Shown here one piece after another: positions 27,644 through 36,247 of a DNA stretch of 48,765 bases. Below the pieces are notes generated by a model. That model saw nothing but the letters and a program-made list of their open reading frames with translations. It made no database searches and was not told the origin of the DNA. This DNA is from an uncultured Pelagibacteraceae bacterium (GTDB lineage: Bacteria; Pseudomonadota; Alphaproteobacteria; Pelagibacterales; AG-422-B15). The stretch is taken from positions 1-48,765 of the forward strand of contig CACIBF010000007.1 of NCBI GenBank assembly GCA_902584815.1. Reading direction: 5' to 3'. Position 1 is the first letter of the stretch, and each line of letters begins with the position of its first letter. Made by a program: the position numbers and the translations under genes.

Positions 27644-28915
27644 ATGTCTACTGAAATCAAAGTTCCCTCTCTAGGCGAAAGCGTTGTAGAAGCAACAGTA
27701 GCCAAGTGGTATAAAAATCAAGGAGATCATGTTGCCATAGATGAGCCTTTAGTTGAACTTGAAACAGATAAGGTTACCCTTGAAGTTCCTTCACCATGTA
27801 GGGGACAATTAAAAATTATTTCAGCTAAAGAAGGTGAAACCGTAGAGGTTGGAGCTTTATTGGGTCAAATCACTGAAGGAGAAGTAGATAATAAGGTAGG
27901 CGAAAAAGTTATTGAAGGTGAAAATAAAATTCCTGAAAATAAACCTCAAGAAATACAACAATCTGAGACACAAGATAATAACTCAGAAACTGATAAAGTA
28001 GATGTAGATAATAAAAAATTTGTTACTAATATTGAGAAACTTTCTCCAGCTGTTAGAAAAATTGTTGATGAACAGAAAATTGATCTTTCGAATATAGAAC
28101 CAAAAAGAAGTGATGGTAGAATTACAAAGGGTGATCTAATTAATAATGTTAATACTTCAGAAATGCAAACTGAAAACAATGAGCCAATCTTAAGTAATAC
28201 TGACTTGAGTAATACTGAACTTCGAAAAGAAGTGCCAATGTCTCGTTTAAGACAAACTATAGCAAAGAGATTAAAGGATGCACAAAATAATGCGGCTATT
28301 TTAACCACATTTAACGAGGTTGATATGTTTCAATTGATTGAAACAAGGAATGAATACAAAGAAAGTTTTGAATCAAAATATGGTGTAAAACTTGGTTTTA
28401 TGTCTTTTTTTGTTAAAGCATGTATTACTGCATTAAAAGAAATACCAGATGTAAATGCTGAAATTCAAGATAATAAAATTATATACAAAAATTTTTATAA
28501 TATTGGAGTTGCCGTTGGAACTGACCAAGGATTAGTAGTGCCTGTGTTAAGAGATGCTGATAAAAAGTCTATAATTGAAATTGAAAAAGAAATCTTTGAG
28601 CTTGGTAATAGAGCCAGGTCAGGAAAATTAAGTATAACTGATATGCAAGAAGGTACTTTTACTGTGTCTAATGGAGGAGTATATGGTTCACTTATGTCTA
28701 CCCCAATTTTAAATCCACCTCAATCAGGTGTACTTGGTATGCATAAGATTGAAAAAAGACCAATAGTGATTGATGATGAAATTTCAATCAGACCGATGAT
28801 GTATTTAGCTTTATCATATGATCATCGAATTATTGATGGTAAGGCTGCAGTAACTTTTCTTGTAAGAGTGAAAGAAGGACTAGAAGATCCAAGAAGATTA
28901 TTATTAGGTGTTTAA
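27644..28915 (+). CDS. sucB: 2-oxoglutarate dehydrogenase E2 component (dihydrolipoamide succinyltransferase)
   Basis: A 423-residue core enzyme with three parts. The lipoyl domain spans 1-78 with Lys43 in ETDKVT. The peripheral subunit-binding domain lies at about 132-168 (LSPAVRKIV...GRITKGDL). The catalytic domain is at about 195-423 with His394 and Asp398 in YDHRIIDG. Acidic, Asn/Glu-rich linkers replace the usual Ala-Pro linkers, in line with the low G+C. One lipoyl domain and the KVPSLGESV start fit SucB better than PdhC. Confidence 0.97.
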   Translation: MSTEIKVPSLGESVVEATVAKWYKNQGDHVAIDEPLVELETDKVTLEVPSPCRGQLKIISAKEGETVEVGALLGQITEGEVDNKVGEKVIEGENKIPENKPQEIQQSETQDNNSETDKVDVDNKKFVTNIEKLSPAVRKIVDEQKIDLSNIEPKRSDGRITKGDLINNVNTSEMQTENNEPILSNTDLSNTELRKEVPMSRLRQTIAKRLKDAQNNAAILTTFNEVDMFQLIETRNEYKESFESKYGVKLGFMSFFVKACITALKEIPDVNAEIQDNKIIYKNFYNIGVAVGTDQGLVVPVLRDADKKSIIEIEKEIFELGNRARSGKLSITDMQEGTFTVSNGGVYGSLMSTPILNPPQSGVLGMHKIEKRPIVIDDEISIRPMMYLALSYDHRIIDGKAAVTFLVRVKEGLEDPRRLLLGV

Positions 28916-28917
28916 TT

Positions 28918-30309
28918 TTGTCAGATTTTGATATTGCAATTATAGGAAGTGGCCCCGGTGGATATGTGTGTGCTATACGCGCTGCTCAACTAGGACTTAG
29001 TGTTTGTTGTGTTGAAAAAAGTGAGACTCTTGGGGGCACTTGTTTAAATGTAGGTTGTATACCCTCAAAATCCTTACTCCATACCTCTTATCTTTTTAAG
29101 CAAACAAAAGATCTGAATAAAATCGGAATTACGGTTTCAGATGTTCAGATTGATATCAAAAAAATGATAAACTCAAAAAACGAGAGTGTTGTAGGGCTTA
29201 CAGATGGAATTAAATTTTTATTTAAAAAAAATAAAATAATTCATAAAAAAGGTTTTGGAAGAATTGTTAATTCGAATGAGATTGAGATTTTGTCAGATAA
29301 CAATTCTGAAATTATTAAAGCTAAAAATATAGTAATTGCAACAGGATCAGAAGTTTCAACACCTAAAGATATTCTTTTAGATGAAATAGATATCTTATCA
29401 TCAACGGGAGCATTGAACTTAAGCGAAGTACCAGGTGAATTAATTATAATTGGTGCAGGTTATATAGGTTTAGAATTAGGCTCTGTCTGGTCTCGACTAG
29501 GGTCAAAAGTCACAGTCATTGAATTTGCAGATAGAATCTTACCGGGAATGGACAGCGAAGTTTCTAAAAATTTCCAAAAGATACTGATTATGCAGGGATT
29601 TGACTTTAAATTATCAACTGCTCTTCGATCTATTACAAAAAAAAGTGGAAAAACTTATGTTACAGTTGAAACAAAAGGACAATCAATAGAATTAGTTTGT
29701 GACAAAGTTCTTATTTCTACTGGAAGAAAAGCATATACCTATGGTCTTAATTTAGATCAAATTAATATTGAAACTGATAGTCATGGGAAAATTGAAACCA
29801 ATGATCTGTTTCAGACTAAAATTAAAAATATTTATGCTATTGGAGACTGTAGACAAGGTCCTATGCTAGCTCATAAAGCTTCTGAGGAGGGAGTTGCTGT
29901 AGCAGAAATTATTGCAGGCCAAGCTGGTCAAGTTAATTATAACACAATACCATCAGTTATATATACTGCCCCTGAAGTTGCATCAGTAGGAAAGACTGAA
30001 GAAGAAATTAAAAAGCAAGGCATAAAATATAAGGTCGGTAAATTTCCTTTTACTGCAAATCCAAGAGCAAAAATTATGCATGATACAGAAGGGTTTGTTA
30101 AAATTTTATCTGAAGCAGATACAGATGAAGTACTTGGTGTTCATATAATCGGACCAGACGCAGGAAATTTAATTGCTGAATTAGCTATAGCAATGGAGTT
30201 TGGAGCTTCCGCAGAGGATATAGCAAGAACATGCCATGCTCATCCAACACTAAATGAGTCGATAAAAGAAGCCGCTCTCAATGTTGAAGGTGATGCAATT
30301 CACATATAA
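28918..30309 (+). CDS. lpdA: Dihydrolipoamide dehydrogenase
   Basis: The flavoprotein E3 that reoxidises lipoyl groups for the 2-oxoglutarate complex and possibly others. The 463-residue protein begins at a TTG two bases after sucB. It has FAD motif GSGPGGY (10-16), redox-active Cys42 and Cys47 in GGTCLNVGCIPSK, NAD motif GAGYIGLELGS, GDCRQGPMLAHKA, and the C-terminal His442/Glu447 pair in HAHPTLNE. It is the last gene of the operon and is followed by an intrinsic terminator at 30422-30451. Confidence 0.97.
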   Translation: MSDFDIAIIGSGPGGYVCAIRAAQLGLSVCCVEKSETLGGTCLNVGCIPSKSLLHTSYLFKQTKDLNKIGITVSDVQIDIKKMINSKNESVVGLTDGIKFLFKKNKIIHKKGFGRIVNSNEIEILSDNNSEIIKAKNIVIATGSEVSTPKDILLDEIDILSSTGALNLSEVPGELIIIGAGYIGLELGSVWSRLGSKVTVIEFADRILPGMDSEVSKNFQKILIMQGFDFKLSTALRSITKKSGKTYVTVETKGQSIELVCDKVLISTGRKAYTYGLNLDQINIETDSHGKIETNDLFQTKIKNIYAIGDCRQGPMLAHKASEEGVAVAEIIAGQAGQVNYNTIPSVIYTAPEVASVGKTEEEIKKQGIKYKVGKFPFTANPRAKIMHDTEGFVKILSEADTDEVLGVHIIGPDAGNLIAELAIAMEFGASAEDIARTCHAHPTLNESIKEAALNVEGDAIHI

Positions 30310-30406
30310 TCAACAAAATTTAAGAAAATTAACTAAAAAAAGAATAATTTAAAATCAGATAATTACTTGCAGAATTCATTTTTCTACATTAATAAACCAC
30401 TATATA

Positions 30407-30500
30407 TCCACGTTATCATTTAAAAGGCCTTAAGCAATTAAGGCCTTTTTTATTGTAACAGAGTGATTATTAGATAATAATATAAGGATGATAACGTGGA
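30407..30500 (+). repeat. Long-range inverted repeat enclosing the lpdA terminator
   Basis: TCCACGTTATCAT at 30407-30419 is exactly complementary to ATGATAACGTGGA at 30488-30500, and two G-U pairs extend the stem inward. Between the arms lie the lpdA terminator hairpin (30422-30449) and a small A/T hairpin (30466-30471 with 30476-30481, loop AGAT). As RNA this is a three-way junction. The right arm ends inside GGAGG (30498-30502), a strong ribosome-site sequence. Terminal inverted repeats of a tiny mobile element are the alternative reading. Confidence 0.55.
30422..30451 (+). terminator. Rho-independent terminator after lpdA
   Basis: A perfect twelve-pair stem (30422-30433 with 30438-30449) built on AAGGCCTTAA has a GCAA loop and is followed by T residues through 30451. 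It is the clearest terminator in the window and ends the mdh-sucCDAB-lpd unit. The A-run on the other side would let it work weakly in the opposite direction too. Confidence 0.9.
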
Positions 30501-30510
30501 GGTTAAAAAG

Positions 30511-30570
30511 TTGAATCCACCAGAAAATTCTGGGTGGTGTCCAAAACTATCTCAAATAATTTTCAATTAA
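30511..30570 (+). CDS. Possible 19-residue small ORF behind a strong ribosome site
   Basis: A TTG at 30511 lies eight bases after GGAGG (30498-30502), one of the best Shine-Dalgarno matches in a window where most genes have none. The frame runs 19 codons to TAA (MNPPENSGWCPKLSQIIFN). Its early codons form a bulged hairpin (30517-30524 with 30529-30537). An overlapping eight-codon ATG frame begins at 30488. A plus-strand terminator follows at 30606-30635. It could be a leader-like peptide, a microprotein or chance. Confidence 0.2.
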   Translation: MNPPENSGWCPKLSQIIFN

Positions 30571-30605
30571 AAAATTTTTAATAAATTTTGGTGAAATATC
30601 CATAT

Positions 30606-30635
30606 AAACCCCATATTTAAATTTGGGGTTTTTTT
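30606..30635 (+). terminator. Plus-strand intrinsic terminator inside the 3' end of the convergent membrane-protein gene
   Basis: AAACCCCA (30606-30613) pairs with TGGGGTTT (30624-30631) over a ten-base loop, and the T-run continues to 30635. The U-run is on the plus strand, so it ends plus-strand transcripts, although the lpdA terminator already lies 155 bases upstream. The remaining bases 30310-30406 and 30571-30605 are A/T-rich with no feature I can name. Confidence 0.75.
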
Positions 30636-31204
30636 ATGAGCTTTGTAATAGCAAAGATCCATACTGCTATTACTACATGATATAGATGAAAACTCATGGA
30701 TGGATTTATAAAATCAGCAAGTAGTCCATTTTTTCTTATGGTTAAAAATCCTATTAGTAAAATTGACATAATCATTCCTCTTAAAATTTTTTGCAGAGTA
30801 TTATGATTTGGATAATCCATTACTATAAGAATTGATATTAGTGACCAGGTTAATATTAAATAAAAGATAAATTGTTTTGGCCATACAATGCTAACAATTA
30901 AACTAATTACAAGTATTGCTAATAATAGTTTATAAATGTACTTCCATTGTAAGTTGAATGCCATCTGAACACAGACAAGCCCAATACAAGTTAGACCTGA
31001 GTAAATGCCGGAAATCATATTAAGTTTAATAATAGTTTCACTAGAATTAAATCCATATCTAATAGCTCCCAACGTAGCAGCAATTCCGATGAGCATAACT
31101 CCAATAAGTGCAAAAAATTCTTTTCGACCTTTTAATAAATAAATTGAGTATATTGATGAAGCTACAATTAATACTTCAGTAATTGCATAATGAGCAGGAA
31201 GCAT
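30617..31204 (-). CDS. Integral membrane protein of unknown function
   Basis: I do not recognise this 195-residue protein. It is hydrophobic throughout, with about six or seven likely transmembrane helices and few charged loops. Possible functional residues are the early His5 and the late FHLYHV segment near residue 173, whose two histidines sit at the edge of a helix. Its ATG shares a base with the stop of the fatty acid hydroxylase gene (TAATG), so it is translated from the same mRNA and may act with that enzyme. The last codons (KKPQI) lie within the plus-strand terminator hairpin. Confidence 0.75.
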   Translation of the reverse strand: MLPAHYAITEVLIVASSIYSIYLLKGRKEFFALIGVMLIGIAATLGAIRYGFNSSETIIKLNMISGIYSGLTCIGLVCVQMAFNLQWKYIYKLLLAILVISLIVSIVWPKQFIFYLILTWSLISILIVMDYPNHNTLQKILRGMIMSILLIGFLTIRKNGLLADFINPSMSFHLYHVVIAVWIFAITKLIKKPQI

Positions 31205-32124
31205 TAATTATTTTTTAGTGCCCTGTAATAATCTGCTTTTATATCTGTTGATGTTTTTCTTGATCCATCATGAGACCATCCTGGAGGGCCAAACAAATAC
31301 ATGAATCTAGCTTTTAGACTTATTCCTTTTTGAGAAACATCTTTTACAATATTCCAATATTCGCCAAAAAGAATGCGAACAGGGTTGTAAGTATCTAATG
31401 GATCAACTAATCCATAATCTGGAAGGTCTTTTTCATCCTCGGCAACAAAAGTGCCAAGCATTCTATCCCATATAATAAGTGTTCCAGCATAATTTGCGTC
31501 TAAATATTTTGGATTTTTTCCATGATGAACTCGATGATGTGAAGGAGTATTAAATATGTACTCATACCATGAAGGTAGTTTTTTTATTGTCTGCGTATGT
31601 AGCAAAAATTGATAGTAAGCATTCATAAATCCACAAAAAAGAACCATGATTGGATCAAAACCTATTAACACTAATGGAACCTTTAACATCATTGTCCCAG
31701 TAAAATGTTTTGTCCATGGTTGTCTTGCTCCTACATCAAGTGCAAATCTCTCTGATGTGTGGTGAGCCCTATGCAAGCCCCATCCCCATCTCCATCTATG
31801 AACAATACGATGATGCAGATAAAATCTAAAATCATCTAAAATAAAGCAAACAACTAAAACAGGCAGGGTAAATGGCAAAGTATATATTTGGTAACTTTTT
31901 GCCCAGAAAAGTGCAGCAATTGTTATAAATCCAAATGAGGCATTGATGGGAAAACTAGAAACTCCCAAGAAAACATTAAGAAACCATTCTTTAGAGTCGT
32001 TTTTTTGCTTAAATTTAAAAACATAAACGACCAGCATTTCAATTACAGCTAGAAATACAAAAAGTGGTATTAAGACAAATACTAGGTCAATCAGATTATA
32101 ATCTAATAATTTATCAACTGACAT
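31204..32124 (-). CDS. Fatty acid hydroxylase/sterol desaturase family membrane di-iron enzyme
   Basis: A 306-residue membrane protein with N-terminal helices and the full histidine set of the family: HHRIVH (104-109), HRAHH (118-122), His176 and HHRVHH (196-201), which bind two irons on the cytoplasmic face. After the last cluster come YAGTLIIWDRMLGTF and a conserved soluble tail. Members hydroxylate or desaturate lipids with oxygen: sterols, hopanoids, carotenoids or acyl chains. The substrate is not evident. The gene starts 11 bases inside the end of the NTF2-like gene and runs into the membrane-protein gene, forming a three-gene unit. Confidence 0.9.
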   Translation of the reverse strand: MSVDKLLDYNLIDLVFVLIPLFVFLAVIEMLVVYVFKFKQKNDSKEWFLNVFLGVSSFPINASFGFITIAALFWAKSYQIYTLPFTLPVLVVCFILDDFRFYLHHRIVHRWRWGWGLHRAHHTSERFALDVGARQPWTKHFTGTMMLKVPLVLIGFDPIMVLFCGFMNAYYQFLLHTQTIKKLPSWYEYIFNTPSHHRVHHGKNPKYLDANYAGTLIIWDRMLGTFVAEDEKDLPDYGLVDPLDTYNPVRILFGEYWNIVKDVSQKGISLKARFMYLFGPPGWSHDGSRKTSTDIKADYYRALKNN

Positions 32125-32509
32125 TTTTAAAACTTTCTATCATTCCCTGCATTAATTTATGGATCATATTTACGCCCTGTAAGGGTCTTATAAATACCTT
32201 AAATTCATTAATTTTTCCAGTTTTATCCCATGATATAAGATCAATTCCATTTATGTCTGTACTATCTAAAGTCAAGGAAAACTCTAGAGAAGCACTAGAT
32301 TCCCCGATCATCTCTTTATTATATTGAAAGCTAGCAGAGTTAAATACTTCTGAAGCTGCCATTAAATATTGAAGTGCTAATTGTTTACCTTTTTGTGGAG
32401 TATAAACTACTGGCGAATAAAAAATAATATCATCAGATAAAATAGATTCTAAAAGATTGTAATCTCTATTTTTTACAACCTCGTGCCATTTTGTAATAGG
32501 ATTTTCCAT
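32114..32509 (-). CDS. NTF2-like/SnoaL-fold protein
   Basis: A 131-residue protein with the cone-shaped NTF2 fold pattern: an N-terminal helix with ITKWHEVVKNRDYNLLESIL, the LSDDIIFYSPVV strand, then four more strands and a LISWDKTGKINEFKVFIRP end. Similar proteins are isomerases, hydrolases or ligand-binding scaffolds, and many are annotated only as nuclear transport factor 2 family. It lies directly upstream of the fatty acid hydroxylase with an 11-base overlap, so a shared small hydrophobic substrate is possible. That is inference. Confidence 0.75.
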   Translation of the reverse strand: MENPITKWHEVVKNRDYNLLESILSDDIIFYSPVVYTPQKGKQLALQYLMAASEVFNSASFQYNKEMIGESSASLEFSLTLDSTDINGIDLISWDKTGKINEFKVFIRPLQGVNMIHKLMQGMIESFKNVS

Positions 32510-32542
32510 ATCTATTAAATTACAATAAAATTTTTTAAATTT

Positions 32543-33460
32543 CTATTTTTTTGCTAGAGGATGAGTTTTTTTGTAGGTATCAAGGAGCTTTGATGTTTCG
32601 ACCTTAGTATATTTTTGAGTAGTTGATAAGCTGCTATGACCTAATAATTCTTGTATAGTTCTAAGGTCTCCTCCCGAATCTAATAAATGAGTAGCAAAGC
32701 TGTGTCTTAAAGCATGGGGCGTGGCAGTTTCAGGCAGAGATAATGTAGTTCTTATCTTTTCAAGTGCGTATTGAATAATTCTTGGACTAAGCCTAGAAAA
32801 TCTTTTTCCAATAAACAAAGCATCACCAGAAACAATTTCTTTTGGGCACGCCTCTAAGTAATTTTCAATTCCTTTTTTAATATATGGCATCATCGGTACA
32901 ATTCTTTCCTTTTCACCTTTACCCTTAATAAGAATATGATCTTCATTTTGAATATCATCATGATTTAACGAAAGTGCTTCAGAAATTCTTAGGCCACATC
33001 CATAAAGAAGTAATAAAATTGCTTTGTTTCGAAGTCCAATCCATTTTTCATCTTCTATTTCTTCAGCTTGCTTTATTACTTGAATAGCAAGATCGACATT
33101 GATTGGTCTAGGTAAGCTTTTTTTTAATTTTGGAGATTTTAAATTAAATACTGAACTTTCTTTTATCTTATTATTTTTAATTAAAAATCTAAAAAATGAC
33201 TTAAGAGCAGAAATATTTCTTGCAATAGAATTGGAGGAGATCTCTGAATTTCTTCTGTGAGTCAAGAAACTTCTAAACTCAGAAATTTCGATATTTTCTA
33301 TTTCTTTAAGTCCTATATTTTTTTCAATGTAGTCTTGAAAAAATATTAAAAATTTAGATAGATCATTTTTATAACTTATAACAGAATTTTGACTGAGTTT
33401 TTTTATATTTATTAGGTGATTTATCCAATTATTATACTCATACTCAAGATCTGCTTTCAC
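32543..33460 (-). CDS. xerC: Tyrosine recombinase XerC
   Basis: With XerD, resolves chromosome dimers at dif. The 305-residue protein starts at GTG. The N-terminal SAM-like DNA-binding domain covers about 1-100 and the catalytic domain 115-300. Catalytic residues are Arg158 (GCGLRISE), Lys181 (KGKGEKER), His249 and Arg252 (HALRHSFATHLL), His275 (LGHSSLSTT) and the nucleophile Tyr284. The location next to priA and the ATP synthase genes is the usual alphaproteobacterial site for the housekeeping recombinase; there is no att site or cargo suggesting a mobile integrase. It starts eight bases after the transaldolase stop. Confidence 0.9.
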   Translation of the reverse strand: MKADLEYEYNNWINHLINIKKLSQNSVISYKNDLSKFLIFFQDYIEKNIGLKEIENIEISEFRSFLTHRRNSEISSNSIARNISALKSFFRFLIKNNKIKESSVFNLKSPKLKKSLPRPINVDLAIQVIKQAEEIEDEKWIGLRNKAILLLLYGCGLRISEALSLNHDDIQNEDHILIKGKGEKERIVPMMPYIKKGIENYLEACPKEIVSGDALFIGKRFSRLSPRIIQYALEKIRTTLSLPETATPHALRHSFATHLLDSGGDLRTIQELLGHSSLSTTQKYTKVETSKLLDTYKKTHPLAKK

Positions 33461-33468
33461 TTACAATA

Positions 33469-34125
33469 CTATAGGATTGATTGATTAGTTGATTTCCAAT
33501 CATTTAAAAATGCTTCTAAACCTTTTTTTGTTAAGGGGTGGTCATAAAGCATCTCCAGTACATTTGGTGGGATTGTAACCACATCTGCTCCAATAATAGC
33601 TGACTCTATTACGTGATCTAAGTTTCGAATTGATGCTACTAAAATTTTTGTCTGAAGCTCAGGATAGTTGTCATAAATAGTTTTAATTTTCTTGATCAAA
33701 TCCATACCATTTTCGCCAATATCATCTAATCTTCCGACGAATGGAGAGATATAAGTGGCATGCGATTTAGCTGCAATTAAGGCTTGTGCAGGACTAAAGC
33801 AAAGAGTTACATTTGTGCTAATTTTTTTGGTGTAGAAAAAATTCGAAGCTTTAAGACCATCCTCAGTTAATGGTAGCTTAATAACTATATTTTTTCCAAT
33901 TTTAGACAGCTTTTCGCCCTCTTTAATCATTCCATCCAAAGATGTAGATGTTACTTCTGCACTGATTGGGCCGTCAACAAATGAAGAGATTTCTCTTAAG
34001 GTTTCAAAAAAATCCTTACCTGATTTTGCTATTAATGACGGATTTGTTGTGACTCCATCAACAAGACCAGTTGAGTATAAGTCTCTAATTTTATCTGTGT
34101 CAGCAGTATCTAAAAAAAATTTCAT
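33469..34125 (-). CDS. tal: Transaldolase / fructose-6-phosphate aldolase-like (short type)
   Basis: A 218-residue class I aldolase of the small MipB/FSA/TalC family, half the length of classical Tal[10 protein letters not shown] fixes the ATG at 34125; an upstream in-frame start at 34179 would run into priA. Asp6, the GVTTNPSL strand, the Schiff-base Lys83 in IVIKLPLT (close to Lys85 of E. coli FSA) and the [11 protein letters not shown] region are present. Most marine alphaproteobacterial members are annotated as transaldolases of the pentose phosphate pathway; the aldolase activity cannot be excluded. A good promoter lies just upstream at 34151-34179. Confidence 0.93.
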   Translation of the reverse strand: MKFFLDTADTDKIRDLYSTGLVDGVTTNPSLIAKSGKDFFETLREISSFVDGPISAEVTSTSLDGMIKEGEKLSKIGKNIVIKLPLTEDGLKASNFFYTKKISTNVTLCFSPAQALIAAKSHATYISPFVGRLDDIGENGMDLIKKIKTIYDNYPELQTKILVASIRNLDHVIESAIIGADVVTIPPNVLEMLYDHPLTKKGLEAFLNDWKSTNQSIL

Positions 34126-34150
34126 ATAAATTTCGTTATTGATGAATATA

Positions 34151-34179
34151 ACTATATCATAGAATATTATTTGTTCCAA
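34151..34179 (-). promoter_or_regulatory. Candidate sigma-70 promoter for the transaldolase-xerC genes
   Basis: On the minus strand TTGGAA (34179-34174) and TATAGT (34156-34151) are separated by exactly 17 bases. Transcription would start near 34144, about 20 bases before the transaldolase ATG. The -35 box ends four bases from the divergent priA ATG. Confidence 0.5.
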
Positions 34180-34182
34180 TTA

Positions 34183-36168
34183 ATGACTAAAAAACAATAT
34201 TTTGTAAATGTTTTGCTCGCTTACAACTTAAGTAAAGAATTTACCTATAAAATTGATAAGTATGTTGAAATAGGATCAATTGTCAGAGTTCCATTCAGAT
34301 CAAAAAAATATATAGGCATTGTAACAGAGCATTTAAAAAAGCCCAATTTTCAAAAATCAAAAATAAAAGAAGTTGATTCAGTATCAAATAAGCTTCTCTT
34401 TAAATCAAAACATCTAAAATTTTTAGATTGGGTTGCAAAGTATAACTTAATAGATCGTGGGAACATTCTGAAGATGATGCTTCCAAATAGTGATATTTTT
34501 TTTAAAGAATTAAAAAAAAAATATGAAATTAATGATGAAATGAATATTAAATTAATAAATTTAAATAATGAGCAACTGAAAGCAAGTAATTATATTTCTA
34601 CAAAAATAAAAGAGAAAAAATACCAGACGGTAGTCATTGATGGCGTTCCTGGTTCTGGTAAAACAGAAGTATATTTTAGAGTAATTGAAGAAAATCTAAG
34701 ACTAAATACTCAAGTATTAATTCTTTTTCCTGAGGTTTCGCTAACATCAGAATTTGTAAAAAGAGTCAAAAATCATTTTGGGCTAGATCCTGATGTATGG
34801 CATTCAAAAATAAGTCCTTCTCAAAAGAAAATTTCTTTAGACAGAATAATTAATGGTAAGGCAAAGATTATTGTTGGTGCACGTTCCGCATTATTTCTCC
34901 CTTTCAAGAAACTTGGTTTGATGATTATCGATGAAGAACATGACGGTTCATACAAACAAGAAGAAAAAGGGATTTACCAAGCAAGAGACATGGCAGTAGT
35001 AAGAGCATCTATAGAAAAAATTCTACTCTTACTTGTAAGCGCAACACCATCACTTGAAACAAGTTATAATATTTTAAAAAAAAAGTATGATAAAGTTTCG
35101 TTAACTCATAAATATCAGCAAATCCCTTTTCCTAGAGTAGAAATAGTTGATATGAAAAAAGAAAAATTAAAAAAAGATGAGTGGATATCAAAAACTTTAA
35201 GAGTTCAAATTGAAAAAAATATAATTGAAAAAAAACAAGTATTGTTATTCATAAATAAAAGAGGATATGCACCTGTAATTATATGCAAGGCATGTGGCCA
35301 TAAAATAACCTGTAAGAATTGTTCTAGTTATTTAGTAGAGCATTTGCATTCAAAAAATTTATTATGTCATCACTGTGGATTTAAATTAAATTCTTTTAAA
35401 TTAGAGTGTTCAGAGTGCAAGAATGTAGATGCAAATTTTATTGATTATGGAGTTGGAATAGAAAAAGTTTTTACAGAGGTATCAAGATTATTTCCAACTG
35501 CAAGAACTTGTATGTTTTCAAGTGATCATGTGAAATCTGGTAGCGATATTACAAAAAAAGTTAAACAAATACTCAACCATGAGTATGACATAATAATCGG
35601 TACTCAATTAATTACTAAAGGATACCACTTTCCTCTTTTGACCTGTGTAGGAATTATTGATGCTGACATGACATTAAGAGGTGGAGATATGCGAGCTGCA
35701 GAAAAAACTTATCAATTATTATATCAGGTAGCTGGCAGAGCTGGTAGAGAAGACGCGAACGGTATAGTTTATATTCAATCTTACTACCCAAAAAATGGAA
35801 CTATTTTGAGCTTAAAAGAAATGGATAGAAACAAATTCTATAAAAATGAATTAAATTATAGAAAAATATCACAATTACCTCCAGTTGGTAAAATGGCTGC
35901 TATTATTTTGAGTGGCCATAAAAAAAATGAAGTAGATCAATCATGTTTGCAGTTATTAAAGTGTGCTCCAAATATTTCAGATATTGAAATCTATGGGCCA
36001 GCTCCTGCACCGCTATCAAGGTTAAAAGGTAATTTTAGGCAGAGATTTCTCATACATGACAAAAAATCAAGAAATATCCAGAAATTTATTACTAATTGGA
36101 TTGTAAAATATCCCCAAAATTCAAAAGTAAATATAACTGTGGATATAGACCCTTATAACTTCATATAA
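34183..36168 (+). CDS. priA: Primosomal protein N' (replication restart helicase PriA)
   Basis: A superfamily 2 DNA helicase that reloads the replisome at stalled forks. From the ATG at 34183 it has 661 residues; an in-frame TTG at 34171 would add four. It shows an N-terminal DNA-binding domain, Walker A GVPGSGKTEVY, the DEEH Walker B in IIDEEHDGSYKQE, LVSATPS, a zinc-binding insertion with paired CxxC knuckles (starting CKACGHKITCKNC) and the QVAGRAGR motif VI. It is divergent from the transaldolase gene and 80 bases before atpH, the common alphaproteobacterial neighbourhood. Confidence 0.96.
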   Translation: MTKKQYFVNVLLAYNLSKEFTYKIDKYVEIGSIVRVPFRSKKYIGIVTEHLKKPNFQKSKIKEVDSVSNKLLFKSKHLKFLDWVAKYNLIDRGNILKMMLPNSDIFFKELKKKYEINDEMNIKLINLNNEQLKASNYISTKIKEKKYQTVVIDGVPGSGKTEVYFRVIEENLRLNTQVLILFPEVSLTSEFVKRVKNHFGLDPDVWHSKISPSQKKISLDRIINGKAKIIVGARSALFLPFKKLGLMIIDEEHDGSYKQEEKGIYQARDMAVVRASIEKILLLLVSATPSLETSYNILKKKYDKVSLTHKYQQIPFPRVEIVDMKKEKLKKDEWISKTLRVQIEKNIIEKKQVLLFINKRGYAPVIICKACGHKITCKNCSSYLVEHLHSKNLLCHHCGFKLNSFKLECSECKNVDANFIDYGVGIEKVFTEVSRLFPTARTCMFSSDHVKSGSDITKKVKQILNHEYDIIIGTQLITKGYHFPLLTCVGIIDADMTLRGGDMRAAEKTYQLLYQVAGRAGREDANGIVYIQSYYPKNGTILSLKEMDRNKFYKNELNYRKISQLPPVGKMAAIILSGHKKNEVDQSCLQLLKCAPNISDIEIYGPAPAPLSRLKGNFRQRFLIHDKKSRNIQKFITNWIVKYPQNSKVNITVDIDPYNFI

Positions 36169-36247
36169 AATTTAAAATGTGACATCGTGGGGCTTGAAGA
36201 TTCATCAACTTAATGGTACGCAGTGTTTAAAATTTATTGAAAAATCG

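Noticed and set aside
30407-30500. Miniature inverted-repeat transposable element
   Set aside because: The arms are inverted repeats, but I see no flanking target duplication and no second copy in the window; kept only as an alternative.
32543-33460. Tyrosine recombinase as a phage or island integrase
   Set aside because: Sequence motifs, length and location beside priA and atpHAGDC fit the housekeeping XerC; there is no tRNA, att repeat or mobile cargo nearby.
36179-36247. Longer atpH starting at the in-frame GTG at 36179
   Set aside because: The extra 23 residues do not resemble delta subunits, and the ATG at 36248 gives the usual 186-residue length and N-terminal helix.
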